A stretch of DNA of 64,000 nt from Flavobacterium flabelliforme. GTDB taxonomy: Bacteria; Bacteroidota; Bacteroidia; Flavobacteriales; Flavobacteriaceae. How positions within the stretch are numbered: the stretch's first letter is position 1; every line of letters starts with the position of its first letter. This document shows, in pieces, positions 53,999 to 63,326 of this stretch. A program made the translations under genes and the position numbers. The notes below the pieces were generated by a model, which saw nothing but the letters and a program-made list of their open reading frames with translations, did no database searches and was not told the origin of the DNA. The stretch covers positions 186,001-250,000 of the forward strand of contig NZ_JAGFBU010000001.1 in the NCBI RefSeq assembly GCF_017948675.1, given 5' to 3'.

Positions 53999-56410
53999 AT
54001 GAAATTGAAAATTCCATTTTTTCTTTTCCTCGGACTGAGTTTAACCACCTATGCTCAAGAAAATCTCAGCTATCAAAAACCTTCTAAATCTATTTTAGAA
54101 TTAGCCGATTATGAAAGAGCACCTTCAGTATCTATGGATACAAAAAAAGAATATTTATTATTATCCTATAGAAATACCTATAAATCATTAGATGATTTAA
54201 ACCAAGACGAACTGCGATTGGGAGGTTTACGCATCAATCCCGTAACCAACATTTCTAGTACCGTTACGTATGTCAACAACCTTAAACTTCAAAAAGTAAG
54301 CGATAAGAAGGAGATGCAAGTTGCTGGATTGCCTGATAATCCTCGTATTAGCAATCTATCTTGGTCTCCAAACGATAAAAAAATTATTTTCTCACATACT
54401 ACAAATACTGGGGTTGAACTTTGGGTAATTGATGTATCTACAGCAAAAGCTACAAAACTAACAGAAGCTACAGTCAATGCAAATCTTGGCAATCCATTCA
54501 GTTGGATGAATGACAATGAAACTATTTTGGTAAAAATGCTACCAAAAAATAGAGCTGCACTTTTAGATTCTAAAAAAGATCTTCCAACTGGTCCGATAAT
54601 TTCGAATGCTGACGGAGAAAAATCTCAAAACAGAACGTATCCAGATATGTTGAAAAACAAGAATGATGAGATCAACTTTGAAAACATCATGACGTCTGAA
54701 TTATATAAGATAAACTTAAACGGAACGGCTACTTTATTTCAAAAAGCAGCTATGTATGCAGGAGAAAGTTTCTCGCCAGACGGAAATTACTTGATGTTAA
54801 ATACAATACAAAAACCGTTTTCCTATATTGTTCCCTTAAGTCGTTTTCCGATGAAAACAACTATATATGATGTTGCAGGAAAAGAAGTAAAGGTTGTAAA
54901 TGAAGTGCCTCTTACAGAAATAATTCCTAAAGGTTTTATGGCCGTTAGAAAAGGAAGAAGAAACATGAGTTGGAGAGCAGACAAACCAGCAACATTAGTA
55001 TATGCAGAAGCTTTAGATGGTGGAGATCCTGCTAATAAAGTAGATTATAGAGACGAGGTTTTTCTTTGGAACGCTCCTTTTACAACTGCTGCAACTTCAT
55101 TGGTAAAAACACCTCAACGCTACAGCAGAATGATTTGGGGAAATGACAATATTGCAATTGCAACAGACGAATGGTACGATACTCGTAATACTAAAACTTA
55201 TTTAATCAATCCATCAAATCCGAGTCAAGAACCAAAAGTAATTTTTGATAGAAATTCACAAGATTCTTATTCTAATCCGGGGAACTTTGAAACCAAAAAA
55301 AATCAATACAATAGATATGTTTTGGCTATAGAAAATGACAATGCATTTCTTATAGGTGATGGATTTACTAAAAATGGTCAATTTCCTTTTATCACAGAAT
55401 ATAATTTAAAAACATTGCAATCAAAACGTCTTTACACATCTGCATATACAGATAAAAAAGAGGATATCATTGAAATTGAAGATTTCAAAAAAGGAACGGT
55501 TTTAGTACAAATACAATCTAAAAACGAATATCCTAATTACTACATTAGAAATATTAAAGAGAAAAACAAACTTACTCCAATTACTGCCTTTAAAAATCCT
55601 TTTGAGAGTATCAAGAACGTAAGCAAAGAAGTAATCAAGTACAAACGTAAAGATGGTGTTGAGTTATCGGGAACATTATATTTACCGGTAGGTTATGACA
55701 AAGTAAAGAAAGAAAAAATGCCATTGCTTATTTGGGCCTATCCAGCAGAATACAAAGACAAAAACTCAGCAGGGCAAGTTACTCAAAATCCAAATGAATT
55801 TACATTTCCTAGCTATGGTTCCTTTGTATATTGGGTAACCAAAGGTTATGTGGTTCTTGATGATGCTGCTTTCCCAATTATTGGAGAAGGAACAACTGAA
55901 CCAAACGATAATTTTATTTCGCAATTAGTTGATAATGCCGAAGCAGCAATTAATGCTGTTGATGCTTTAGGATACATCAATAGAAAAAAAGTAGCTGTTG
56001 GCGGTCATTCTTATGGTGCATTTATGACAGCTAACTTGTTAACACATTCAAATTTATTTGCTTGTGGAATTGCTAGAAGTGGCGCATACAATAGAACACT
56101 AACTCCATTTGGTTTTCAAAGTGAGCAACGTAATTACTGGGAAACTCCCGAAGTTTATAATACGATGTCACCGTTTATGAATGCTGATAAAATGAAAACA
56201 CCGATGCTTTTGGTACATGGTGAAGCAGATAATAATCCAGGAACATTTACCTTACAAACAGAACGTTATTTTCAAGCGTTAAAAGGATTGGGTGCTCCCG
56301 CAAGAATGGTCATTTTACCAAAAGAATCTCATGGATATGCTGCGAAAGAAAACATATTGCACTTATTATGGGAACAAGATCAGTTTTTAGAGAAGTATTT
56401 GAAGAATTAA
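53999..56410 (+). CDS. S9 family prolyl oligopeptidase-like peptidase, exported
   Basis: An 803-residue protein with a signal peptide ending TYAQ (residue 20). The N-terminal beta-propeller (about 60-480) is followed by an alpha/beta-hydrolase domain: nucleophile Ser671 in GGHSYGAFMTAN, Asp in HGEADNNPG and His in KESHGYAAKEN. It probably cleaves peptides or protein ends in the periplasm. Specificity (DPP-like, acylaminoacyl or other) cannot be assigned. Monocistronic, with a terminator downstream. Confidence 0.92.
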   Translation: MKLKIPFFLFLGLSLTTYAQENLSYQKPSKSILELADYERAPSVSMDTKKEYLLLSYRNTYKSLDDLNQDELRLGGLRINPVTNISSTVTYVNNLKLQKVSDKKEMQVAGLPDNPRISNLSWSPNDKKIIFSHTTNTGVELWVIDVSTAKATKLTEATVNANLGNPFSWMNDNETILVKMLPKNRAALLDSKKDLPTGPIISNADGEKSQNRTYPDMLKNKNDEINFENIMTSELYKINLNGTATLFQKAAMYAGESFSPDGNYLMLNTIQKPFSYIVPLSRFPMKTTIYDVAGKEVKVVNEVPLTEIIPKGFMAVRKGRRNMSWRADKPATLVYAEALDGGDPANKVDYRDEVFLWNAPFTTAATSLVKTPQRYSRMIWGNDNIAIATDEWYDTRNTKTYLINPSNPSQEPKVIFDRNSQDSYSNPGNFETKKNQYNRYVLAIENDNAFLIGDGFTKNGQFPFITEYNLKTLQSKRLYTSAYTDKKEDIIEIEDFKKGTVLVQIQSKNEYPNYYIRNIKEKNKLTPITAFKNPFESIKNVSKEVIKYKRKDGVELSGTLYLPVGYDKVKKEKMPLLIWAYPAEYKDKNSAGQVTQNPNEFTFPSYGSFVYWVTKGYVVLDDAAFPIIGEGTTEPNDNFISQLVDNAEAAINAVDALGYINRKKVAVGGHSYGAFMTANLLTHSNLFACGIARSGAYNRTLTPFGFQSEQRNYWETPEVYNTMSPFMNADKMKTPMLLVHGEADNNPGTFTLQTERYFQALKGLGAPARMVILPKESHGYAAKENILHLLWEQDQFLEKYLKN

Positions 56411-56564
56411 GCTACTTACCACTAAGAAATATGTTTTATTGCCACAAAGTCAAAAAGTTTTTAAGGTTGATTAAATTCACGCCTTTTTGCTTCATCGGCA
56501 AATGATTCAAAAATTTAAAATGACTGAATCTACGATTAAAAATAAGCTTAATTATAATAAATGG

Positions 56565-56600
56565 AAAACCCCGAAAATCATTGAATTTCGGGGTTTTTTA
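56565..56600. terminator. Bidirectional terminator
   Basis: The 12-bp stem AAAACCCCGAAA / TTTCGGGGTTTT with a 9-base loop separates the S9 peptidase (+) from the ABC ATPase (-). Confidence 0.85.
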
Positions 56601-56602
56601 TT

Positions 56603-57553
56603 TTAAGCTAGCATTAAGTGTACTTCCTGATTTATTTCTAATTCTGTATCGTGCTCAAAGAAAATAGCTCTTCGCTCAAAAGCAGCTTTGACTAAGTAAT
56701 GACTGCCTTTATAATAGCATTGTTTTACTACAACTTGCATCACTCCACTGTCAACCAATTTTAGTTGATGTGGATAAAGTAATAAAAACTCATCCTCTTC
56801 TTCTTCGATAGGAATTAATTGAGATAATTTCAATTCATTAACCTCGCCAAAAAGAGAAGCTGTATATTTATTAATTGGATTTTCATACACCAGCTTCGAA
56901 TTTCCTTTTACAACCAGTTTTCCGTTTTGAATCACTATCGTTTCATCAGAAAAAGCCAAAGCGTCTGTACTATCGTGAGTTGCAATGATACACGTAACAC
57001 CTTTATCTTTCAAGTATTTAAATAAATTGCGACGCAATGAATTCTTTCTAAAAGAATCGATTTGACTAAAAGGTTCATCTAGTAATAAAATTTCTGGTTC
57101 TAACGCCAAAACTCTAGCCAATGCCACTCTTTGTTGTTGGCCACCACTCAAAAATTTTGCTTTTACTTTGGCGAAAGCGGTCATTTCGACCATGTCTAAC
57201 AACTCATAAACACGTTGTTTCTTTTCATCCGGAAACATGTTCGATAAAAACTTACCTACATTTTCCTCTACCGTAATATAAGGCATTAAATCAAAATCTT
57301 GCGCTAAATATTTGATATAATCTTCTCCTGGAACCAGATTATGCTTGGGTCCCAAAATAGTATTTTCATTATAGGTTATTACTCCAGCATCTAAATCGTA
57401 TAAACCATAAATAAGTTTTAGCAAAGTACTTTTTCCACAGCCACTTTCGCCAATAATCGCTGTATTTTGACCTTTTTCAATCGTAAAACTAACTTCCTGA
57501 ATTACCGGAATATCAATATACGTGAAGGATATGTTATTTATCTCTAGCATCAT
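56603..57553 (-). CDS. ABC transporter ATP-binding protein, orphan
   Basis: A 316-residue ATPase. Start chosen at the ATG at 57553 (MMLEINNISFTYID); the longer frame begins with a TTG that lies inside the -7 promoter box. Walker A GESGCGKST, signature LSGGQQQRVALARVL, Walker B ILLLDEPFSQIDSF and the H-loop IATHDSTD are complete. A C-terminal domain of about 80 residues (TOBE-like; HQLKLVDSGVMQVVVKQCYYKGSHYLVKA) suggests an importer of the MalK/PotA/CysA type. No permease or binding protein is nearby. It may also act in a non-transport role. Confidence 0.88.
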   Translation of the reverse strand: MMLEINNISFTYIDIPVIQEVSFTIEKGQNTAIIGESGCGKSTLLKLIYGLYDLDAGVITYNENTILGPKHNLVPGEDYIKYLAQDFDLMPYITVEENVGKFLSNMFPDEKKQRVYELLDMVEMTAFAKVKAKFLSGGQQQRVALARVLALEPEILLLDEPFSQIDSFRKNSLRRNLFKYLKDKGVTCIIATHDSTDALAFSDETIVIQNGKLVVKGNSKLVYENPINKYTASLFGEVNELKLSQLIPIEEEEDEFLLLYPHQLKLVDSGVMQVVVKQCYYKGSHYLVKAAFERRAIFFEHDTELEINQEVHLMLA

Positions 57554-57568
57554 CTTTATTTGAGAGCA

Positions 57569-57576
57569 CAAATTTA
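57569..57576 (-). promoter_or_regulatory. ABC ATPase promoter -7 element
   Basis: Minus-strand TAAATTTG matches TAnnTTTG. It supports starting the gene at 57553 rather than at the TTG within it. Confidence 0.5.
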
Positions 57577-57773
57577 CAATGTTTAATTTGCTTATACCAC
57601 GATTTATTTAGGTTTATAATTGATTTTCCACACAGATAAAACTTCATTAATAATAATATTTAACTTTTAAAAAAATACATTAATAAATTATTTTTTTTAG
57701 TTTGAAATAAGCAACTGAAGGTTACTATTTAAAACTGAAAATTTTAGTATTATCAAATCATTCAAAACAAATC

Positions 57774-57807
57774 ATAAAAAAAGGCTGCTTCTAGAAGAAA
57801 CAGCCTT
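57774..57807 (-). terminator. OmpA-lipocalin operon terminator
   Basis: AAGGCTG (57781-57787) pairs with CAGCCTT (57801-57807) around an internal TTCTAGAA palindrome, with a T7 run on the minus strand after it. It lies 22 bp past the OmpA-family stop. Confidence 0.7.
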
Positions 57808-57828
57808 AAATTTTATTGTAATGTTTGC

Positions 57829-58524
57829 TTATTTTTTACTTTCAGCTTCAGCGTCTTTGATCATTTTATCATTTGCAGTAATAGCAAATTCTACACGACG
57901 GTTTTGGCTTCTTCCTTCAACTGTTTCATTAGAAGCAATTGGATCAGCAATACCTAAACCAGTAACCTGAAATCTACTAGAAGAAACACCTTTACTATTT
58001 AAGTATGATTTTACAGCTCCAGCTCTTTCTCCTGAAAGTTTCAAGTTATAATCAGCAGCACCTGTATTATCAGTATAACCGTAAATAGTAATATTAGTAT
58101 CTGGATATTCAGCAAAAACTGGAACTAATTTATCTAAATTAGCTTTAGCAGCAGCAGTCAAAGATGATTTATTAGTATCAAATCGTACTGCATTTTCATT
58201 TAAAACTAATTTAATACCTTCTCCAACACGAACTACTTCAGCTCCTGGAAGAACTTGATCAATTTGTCTTGCTTGTTTGTCCATTTTATTACCAATAACT
58301 CCACCGGCAACTCCACCAACAACTCCACCAAGAACCGCTCCCATTGCACCATTACCACCTTTACCAAGATTGTTACCTAAAACTCCTCCTAATACAGCTC
58401 CTGCAACAGCACCTATTCCTGCTCCTCTTTGCGTTTTGTTTGTGTTTTTTACCGCTTCACAGCTCGTAAACATTGAACCTATAACCATTATTGTTGCTAT
58501 TGCAACTATTGAAATCTTTTTCAT
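57829..58524 (-). CDS. OmpA family lipoprotein with glycine zipper
   Basis: A 231-residue protein. A lipoprotein signal (FTSC, Cys22) leads to a Gly-rich zipper (about 37-82; GAVAGAVLGGVLGNNLGKGG and repeats), then an OmpA/Pal peptidoglycan-binding domain (about 110-220; FDTNKSSLTAAAKANLDKLVPVFAEYP, YGYTDNTGAADYNLKLSGERAGAVKSYL, GRSQNRRVEFAI). It anchors an envelope membrane to peptidoglycan. Twenty bases separate it from the upstream lipocalin-like gene on the same strand. Confidence 0.92.
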   Translation of the reverse strand: MKKISIVAIATIMVIGSMFTSCEAVKNTNKTQRGAGIGAVAGAVLGGVLGNNLGKGGNGAMGAVLGGVVGGVAGGVIGNKMDKQARQIDQVLPGAEVVRVGEGIKLVLNENAVRFDTNKSSLTAAAKANLDKLVPVFAEYPDTNITIYGYTDNTGAADYNLKLSGERAGAVKSYLNSKGVSSSRFQVTGLGIADPIASNETVEGRSQNRRVEFAITANDKMIKDAEAESKK

Positions 58525-58544
58525 AATTGTATTTTTTTTTAATA

Positions 58545-59021
58545 TTAATTTACTTTTTGGAATTGATAAACAACGTCCGTCATTTTACCTGCAACATCAA
58601 TTTTATCGATCAATTGAAAAGAAGTTTCTGATTGATTAGCTAAACCTAATACATAACCATCTCTTACTTTTCTAGCTTTTTCGCCTGCATCTAATATCTT
58701 AAGAACAAATTGTCCGTCTGCATTAACAAACCAAGTAATTGGAGAACTAAAAGCTACACAATTTGTTTTTGTTAAAGCCATTGTTCCTTTATTGTTATTT
58801 GAAACGAATTTCCATGTACTACCAACAAAACATTCTGAGTCTGCTAATTGAAAAGTGTTCACTTTCACATATTGTGAACCTGGATACGTTACTGAACTAA
58901 TTTCCCAATTCCCTTTTATAGCTACTTGCGATTTTCTATCTGTTTTCGTACTTGTAGCTGAGTTCGATTTACATGCAAACATCAAAACTGCTAATGTGCA
59001 TACTAAAATAACTTTTTTCAT
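58545..59021 (-). CDS. Lipocalin-like lipoprotein
   Basis: A 158-residue lipoprotein (lipobox MFAC, Cys17). The mature part (IKGNWEISSVTYPGSQYVKV, then CFVGSTWKFVSNNNKGTMALTKTN) has the GxW start of lipocalin-type barrels. It is distinct from blc at 63 kb. Operon with the OmpA family gene; a -7 box is at 59052-59059. Probable role is in the envelope; no ligand is known. Confidence 0.78.
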   Translation of the reverse strand: MKKVILVCTLAVLMFACKSNSATSTKTDRKSQVAIKGNWEISSVTYPGSQYVKVNTFQLADSECFVGSTWKFVSNNNKGTMALTKTNCVAFSSPITWFVNADGQFVLKILDAGEKARKVRDGYVLGLANQSETSFQLIDKIDVAGKMTDVVYQFQKVN

Positions 59022-59051
59022 CTTTCTAAATTTAATGTATTAATACTGATA

Positions 59052-59059
59052 CAAAGATA
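59052..59059 (-). promoter_or_regulatory. Lipocalin-OmpA operon promoter -7 element
   Basis: Minus-strand TATCTTTG matches TAnnTTTG, about 30 bp before the lipocalin-like ATG at 59021. Confidence 0.5.
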
Positions 59060-59200
59060 CACTGCATTGTTATAATTTTGTTTCAAAATTATAATATTTT
59101 GTATCATAATTAAAGGCTACGACAATTTGTCACTTCCCTTATTATTGGTATCTTATTTGAAAGAATAGTAGGCTATAAAACAAACTTAAAAACTCAAAAT

Positions 59201-61105
59201 ATGACAACAGGTAAAATTAATGTTTCGGTAGAAAACATCTTTCCCTTGATCAAGAAGTTCTTATACAGTGATCACGAAATTTTTTTAAGAGAATTAATAT
59301 CGAATGGTACTGATGCCACTTTAAAATTAAAACATTTAACTAGTATTGGTGAAGCCAAAGTAGAATATGGCAATCCAATTATTGAAGTAAAAATAGACAA
59401 AGAGGGCAAAAAAATACACATCATCGATCAAGGTTTAGGAATGACTGCCGATGAAGTCGAAAAATACATCAACCAAGTTGCATTTTCTGGAGCAGAAGAA
59501 TTTTTAGATAAATACAAAGATTCTGCAAAAGATTCTGGAATTATTGGTCATTTTGGTCTTGGTTTTTATTCGGCTTTTATGGTTGCTGAAAAAGTTGAAA
59601 TTATCACTAAATCTTTCAAAGACGAACCAGCGGCACATTGGACTTGCGATGGAAGCCCAGAATTCACATTAGAACCAGCAGATAAAACCACTCGTGGAAC
59701 GGAAATTATTTTACATATCGCTGAAGATTCTTTAGAATTTTTAGAAGAATCTAAAATTAGTGGGTTATTAAATAAGTACAATAAGTTCATGCCTATTCCG
59801 ATTAAATTTGGAACAAAGACAGAGAAAATTGAACAAAAAAAGGGCGAAGAAGTTGCTGAAGAAGATAAAGACAAAACTTTTACAGAAGTAGAAGTTGACA
59901 ATATTATCAATAACCCAAATCCGGCTTGGACCAAACAACCAACAGAATTATCTCCAGAGGATTACAAGAATTTCTATCATGAATTGTATCCAATGCAGTT
60001 TGAGGAGCCGTTATTCCACATTCACTTGAATGTTGATTATCCGTTTAACTTAACTGGTATTTTATATTTCCCAAAATTAGGTTCTGATTTACAAATTCAG
60101 AAAGACAAAATCCAATTGTACCAAAATCAGGTATATGTAACGGATAATGTAGAAGGAATTGTTCCAGAATTTTTAATGATGTTAAAAGGGGTTGTTGATT
60201 CGCCAGATATCCCATTAAATGTTTCTCGTTCTGGATTGCAGGCAGATGCTGCTGTTAAGAAAATTTCAAATTACATTACTCGTAAAGTAGCGGATAAATT
60301 GAAATCTTTGTTCACAGAAAATCGCGCTGATTTTGAACAAAAGTGGAATGACATTAAAATCGTATTGGAATACGGAATGCTTTCTGAAGATAAATTCTAT
60401 GAAAAAGCAGGCGCATTTGTTTTATATCCAACAGTAGATGATAAATTCTACACGCTTGAAGAATTAAAAACAAATCTTGCCGCTACGCAAACCGATAAAG
60501 ACGGAAAACTAGTAGTTTTATATGCTGGAAACAAGGAAGCGCAACACTCTTATATCGAGACTGCGAAAGAAAAAGGATACGAAGTTTTATTACTAGATTC
60601 GCCAATTATCTCTCATTTAATTCAAAAAATTGAAGGCGATAACAGCAACATGACTTTTATCCGTGTCGATTCAGATCATATTGATAACTTAATCAAAAAA
60701 GAAGAAACTGCTATTTCTAAATTATCTGAAGAAGAGCAAACTAACTTAAAAACCGTTCTAGAAGCTATCGTTCCTAAACAAACGTACTCTGTGCAGCTAG
60801 AAGCTTTAGATAGCAATGCATCTCCATTTATCATCACGCAACCAGAATTTATGCGTAGAATGAAAGAAATGAGCCAATCCGGTGGCGGTGGCGGAATGTT
60901 TGGCATGGGTAATATGCCAGAAATGTACAATTTAGTGGTAAACACTAACTCTGAATTGGCAACTAATATTTTGAACAATACCGATAAAGCAGCTCAAGAA
61001 AGTTTAATCAAACAAGCCCTTGACTTAGCTAAATTATCGCAAAATCTTCTAAAAGGAGAAGCGCTAACGGCATTTGTAAAAAGAAGTTTCGAGATGATTA
61101 AATAA
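59201..61105 (+). CDS. htpG: Molecular chaperone HtpG (Hsp90)
   Basis: A 634-residue Hsp90. The GHKL ATPase domain has FLRELISNGTDATLK (Glu/Asn), DQGLGMTADEV and IIGHFGLGFYSAFMVAEKVEI. The middle domain has LPLNVSRSGLQ-like sequence (PLNVSRSGLQADAAVKKI) and the C-terminal domain has FMRRMKEMSQSGGGGGMFGMGNMP. It is an ATP-driven chaperone in the cytoplasm. No other heat-shock gene is near. A terminator lies at 61141. Confidence 0.97.
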   Translation: MTTGKINVSVENIFPLIKKFLYSDHEIFLRELISNGTDATLKLKHLTSIGEAKVEYGNPIIEVKIDKEGKKIHIIDQGLGMTADEVEKYINQVAFSGAEEFLDKYKDSAKDSGIIGHFGLGFYSAFMVAEKVEIITKSFKDEPAAHWTCDGSPEFTLEPADKTTRGTEIILHIAEDSLEFLEESKISGLLNKYNKFMPIPIKFGTKTEKIEQKKGEEVAEEDKDKTFTEVEVDNIINNPNPAWTKQPTELSPEDYKNFYHELYPMQFEEPLFHIHLNVDYPFNLTGILYFPKLGSDLQIQKDKIQLYQNQVYVTDNVEGIVPEFLMMLKGVVDSPDIPLNVSRSGLQADAAVKKISNYITRKVADKLKSLFTENRADFEQKWNDIKIVLEYGMLSEDKFYEKAGAFVLYPTVDDKFYTLEELKTNLAATQTDKDGKLVVLYAGNKEAQHSYIETAKEKGYEVLLLDSPIISHLIQKIEGDNSNMTFIRVDSDHIDNLIKKEETAISKLSEEEQTNLKTVLEAIVPKQTYSVQLEALDSNASPFIITQPEFMRRMKEMSQSGGGGGMFGMGNMPEMYNLVVNTNSELATNILNNTDKAAQESLIKQALDLAKLSQNLLKGEALTAFVKRSFEMIK

Positions 61106-61140
61106 ATCCTTTCCAAACTCCTATAAAGTAGAGAATTGAA

Positions 61141-61174
61141 GACCTGCAAGTGCAAACTTGCGGGTCTTTTTTTT
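61141..61174 (+). terminator. htpG terminator
   Basis: GACCTGCAAGT pairs with ACTTGCGGGTC (one wobble) around GCAA, followed by eight T residues. Confidence 0.85.
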
Positions 61175-61484
61175 GGAGCAGATCGAATGTTTTACTAAGA
61201 AGTTTTGTCCCGCTATTTGCTACAATCTTTGCTTTTGGCTACCGCCACAACAAAGGATTTTCACTACTATCGGGGCTAAGTTTGAACAATTTGTATTTAT
61301 ATGTTCTTACGGAAAATTGTAAGAAAATTTTAATATATTTGACAATTATTTAGTAAAAAAACTATTTACAATCATAAAAACATATAAGTCCTAAATAGGA
61401 ATGGATTCAAAGAACTTAGCATAATTCTGAAAATTACTCTTTGGAAACAGCCAATTATAAATTTAATAACGAAACATTGATTAA
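61175..61484. other. Gene-free stretch after htpG with repeat
   Basis: About 310 bases. It holds the repeat-like element at 61207-61278 and, after it, AT-rich sequence without coding character. An open frame of 67 codons crosses the element (61150-61353) but begins in the htpG terminator and looks spurious. Confidence 0.5.
61207..61278 (-). repeat. Intergenic repeat-like element, copy B
   Basis: Reads GTCCCGCTATTTGCTACAAT ... ATCGGGGCTA. Its reverse complement begins TAGCCCCGATAG and ends AGCGGGAC, matching copy A at 30071-30132 at both ends. It is GC-richer than its surroundings and shows no coding frame. It lies directly downstream of the htpG terminator. Confidence 0.5.
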
Positions 61485-61670
61485 ATGAAAAATAAAATAA
61501 ACTTTAATATCGTTTTTGCAATAATTGCATTTCCCATTGGATTAGCTTTGTATAAACACACCGATTTTGCCACTTTTACATTTAAAAAACCAGCATTAGA
61601 TTGGCTATTCTTAATTACATTTATTATCTGTATTTTTCTAACATTTAAAAAGAAAAACAAGAAAATATAG
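61485..61670 (+). CDS. Small two-helix membrane protein
   Basis: A 61-residue protein. Hydrophobic segments at about 8-22 (FNIVFAIIAFPIGLALY) and 40-54 (LFLITFIICIFLTF), and a Lys-rich tail (KKKNKKI). No family is recognised. The coding potential rests on the ATG and the membrane pattern. It is the first of several orphan genes in this sparse end of the window. Confidence 0.5.
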   Translation: MKNKINFNIVFAIIAFPIGLALYKHTDFATFTFKKPALDWLFLITFIICIFLTFKKKNKKI

Positions 61671-61952
61671 AACCTATAAAATCAATAAAGATTAGAAAAT
61701 GAATTGTAAGAGACTTTTAATATGTATCAAATTAAAATTATCTAAATAGAATATTTGACTAAAAAATTTACCGCTTTTAAAAAGGTAAAATGGATAAAAA
61801 AAATTTCTGTCAGACAAACTTAATCCTGTTGAAATTCACTAATAGTTTATAGACTCATTATCAAATTATTGTGAGAGTTATTCTATTTCCAATTTTTAAT
61901 TCCACTTGTATTTTTAATTTAGACGAAGATATTTAAATCCAAAAAATAGACA

Positions 61953-62369
61953 ATGAGAATTATAATATTACTATTTTTTTTAACCGCATTGAGTTCTTGT
62001 GGTTCCAAATACATTCAAGAAGTATCTGCTGCTCAAAAAACAAAGTTTGGTTTTGAAATAACAGCTCCAAACCAAGCTATCTATTTTGTGACAAATGAAA
62101 AAATTGAATTTAGGAATATAACCAAAAATAATCCTGAGAAAATAGCCAACGCACTTTATAATAAATACGGACCAGCGAGAGATGACTTTTTTATTGGAAG
62201 TACAAATGCAATCGACTTTAAATTTAATTTAGAAAATAAAACCTACTATATCGCTATCGATAAATTCCGGAAAAGAAATGCAATGCTATTATTTGACGGA
62301 AAACACAAACCAAAAATTGAATTTAATCCTAAGAAATACGACCAATTAATTATTAAAAGTAAGCACTGA
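61953..62369 (+). CDS. Hypothetical lipoprotein
   Basis: A 138-residue protein. A lipoprotein signal peptide ends SSC (Cys16). The mature part is basic (ends KKYDQLIIKSKH) with no recognised domain. The segment ANALYNKYGPARDDFFIGSTNAIDFKFNLENKTYYIAID suggests a beta-rich fold. It is flanked by AT-rich gaps, and no operon partner is seen. Confidence 0.55.
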   Translation: MRIIILLFFLTALSSCGSKYIQEVSAAQKTKFGFEITAPNQAIYFVTNEKIEFRNITKNNPEKIANALYNKYGPARDDFFIGSTNAIDFKFNLENKTYYIAIDKFRKRNAMLLFDGKHKPKIEFNPKKYDQLIIKSKH

Positions 62370-62515
62370 GGTATGATCCTAAAATTTTGCTGTCTACAGC
62401 AAATATAAATTTTATAATTTTTTTGATTCTCGCTTCTATCAAGAAAGCTAATCAAAGATTTAACGGTAATTTTACATGAAAATCAATAAAAAATAGTCTT
62501 TTTTAAAAATTTAAA

Positions 62516-62965
62516 ATGAAAACATTTATAAAAACTTATGCAGCTTTTTCAAAAAAGAGAATATTTATTAACATTTGCATTGTTTTTCTATTTACATTTT
62601 TGCAATTCTATTTGTCAATGAGAAAACTCTCTAACAGTATTTCCAGTGGATGTCTAGAGTGTGGTTTTTTTGAAGACATTTTCGTTATATCAATCTTTTC
62701 CTGTTTTTTCTTCATAATGCTATTTTACTTCTTTTCAGTGATTAAGCAGAAAATTATGAGAATAACACTTCAATATATATTCTTGATATTAATTTGGTTT
62801 TTCTTTAATTATACTGTTTTTGTAGACCGAGAATCATCATGGAGTACTTATCTTTTTCATGAAGAAATCTATTTTACTATTCGATATTCATTTATATCAA
62901 TTGTAATTTTATCTACAGTTTTGATATTAATTCTAAATTTTATAAATAGTGATCGACAAAAATAA
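62516..62965 (+). CDS. Hypothetical four-helix membrane protein
   Basis: A 149-residue protein with four hydrophobic segments (about 17-33, 52-73, 82-102, 124-143) and basic ends. A CLECGFF segment lies between helices 1 and 2. No family is recognised. It is surrounded by AT-rich DNA and may be part of an accessory patch. Confidence 0.55.
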   Translation: MKTFIKTYAAFSKKRIFINICIVFLFTFLQFYLSMRKLSNSISSGCLECGFFEDIFVISIFSCFFFIMLFYFFSVIKQKIMRITLQYIFLILIWFFFNYTVFVDRESSWSTYLFHEEIYFTIRYSFISIVILSTVLILILNFINSDRQK

Positions 62966-63326
62966 TAATAATTGATATGTTTCTTAAAACAGTTCAATTT
63001 TGTATCGTAAAACTTAGTCCTACCAACCTTTTTGCAGGACTATTTAATACATTATTTTGATTAACATATATTAGCATGTTTTAATAAAAAAATAATTTAT
63101 ATTGTAGATATGAGCGGGAGTCTTTGGTCTTAGACAGAATTTCGAGCAATCATTCCTCGCAGTTATAACTAAGCAATTACCAAATTTTTGGTTACAGCAA
63201 GTATAATTTTAACCCAGATATTCTACCTTAGCAAAGACAATGTAATGCGATTTAATCCCATGCAATTTTATAGGTAGAACTTTTATTAAAGACCTATATT
63301 AAATCGGTAAAAAAAATAATACATCT
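62966..63326. other. Gene-free stretch before blc pseudogene
   Basis: About 360 bases, AT-rich. A 7-bp inverted repeat TAGTCCT / AGGACTA (63015-63021 and 63036-63042) may form a weak hairpin after the membrane protein gene. Nothing else is recognised. Confidence 0.4.

Noticed and set aside
57624-57632. DnaA-box-like TTTTCCACA
   Set aside because: A single match in a non-coding gap, with no cluster of boxes and no dnaA/dnaN nearby; too weak for an origin call.
59566-59934. 122-codon open frame antisense to htpG
   Set aside because: Mirror frame of a strongly conserved Hsp90 gene; no start signals or family pattern.
61150-61353. 67-codon open frame after htpG
   Set aside because: Begins within the htpG terminator and runs through the repeat-like element; no coding features.
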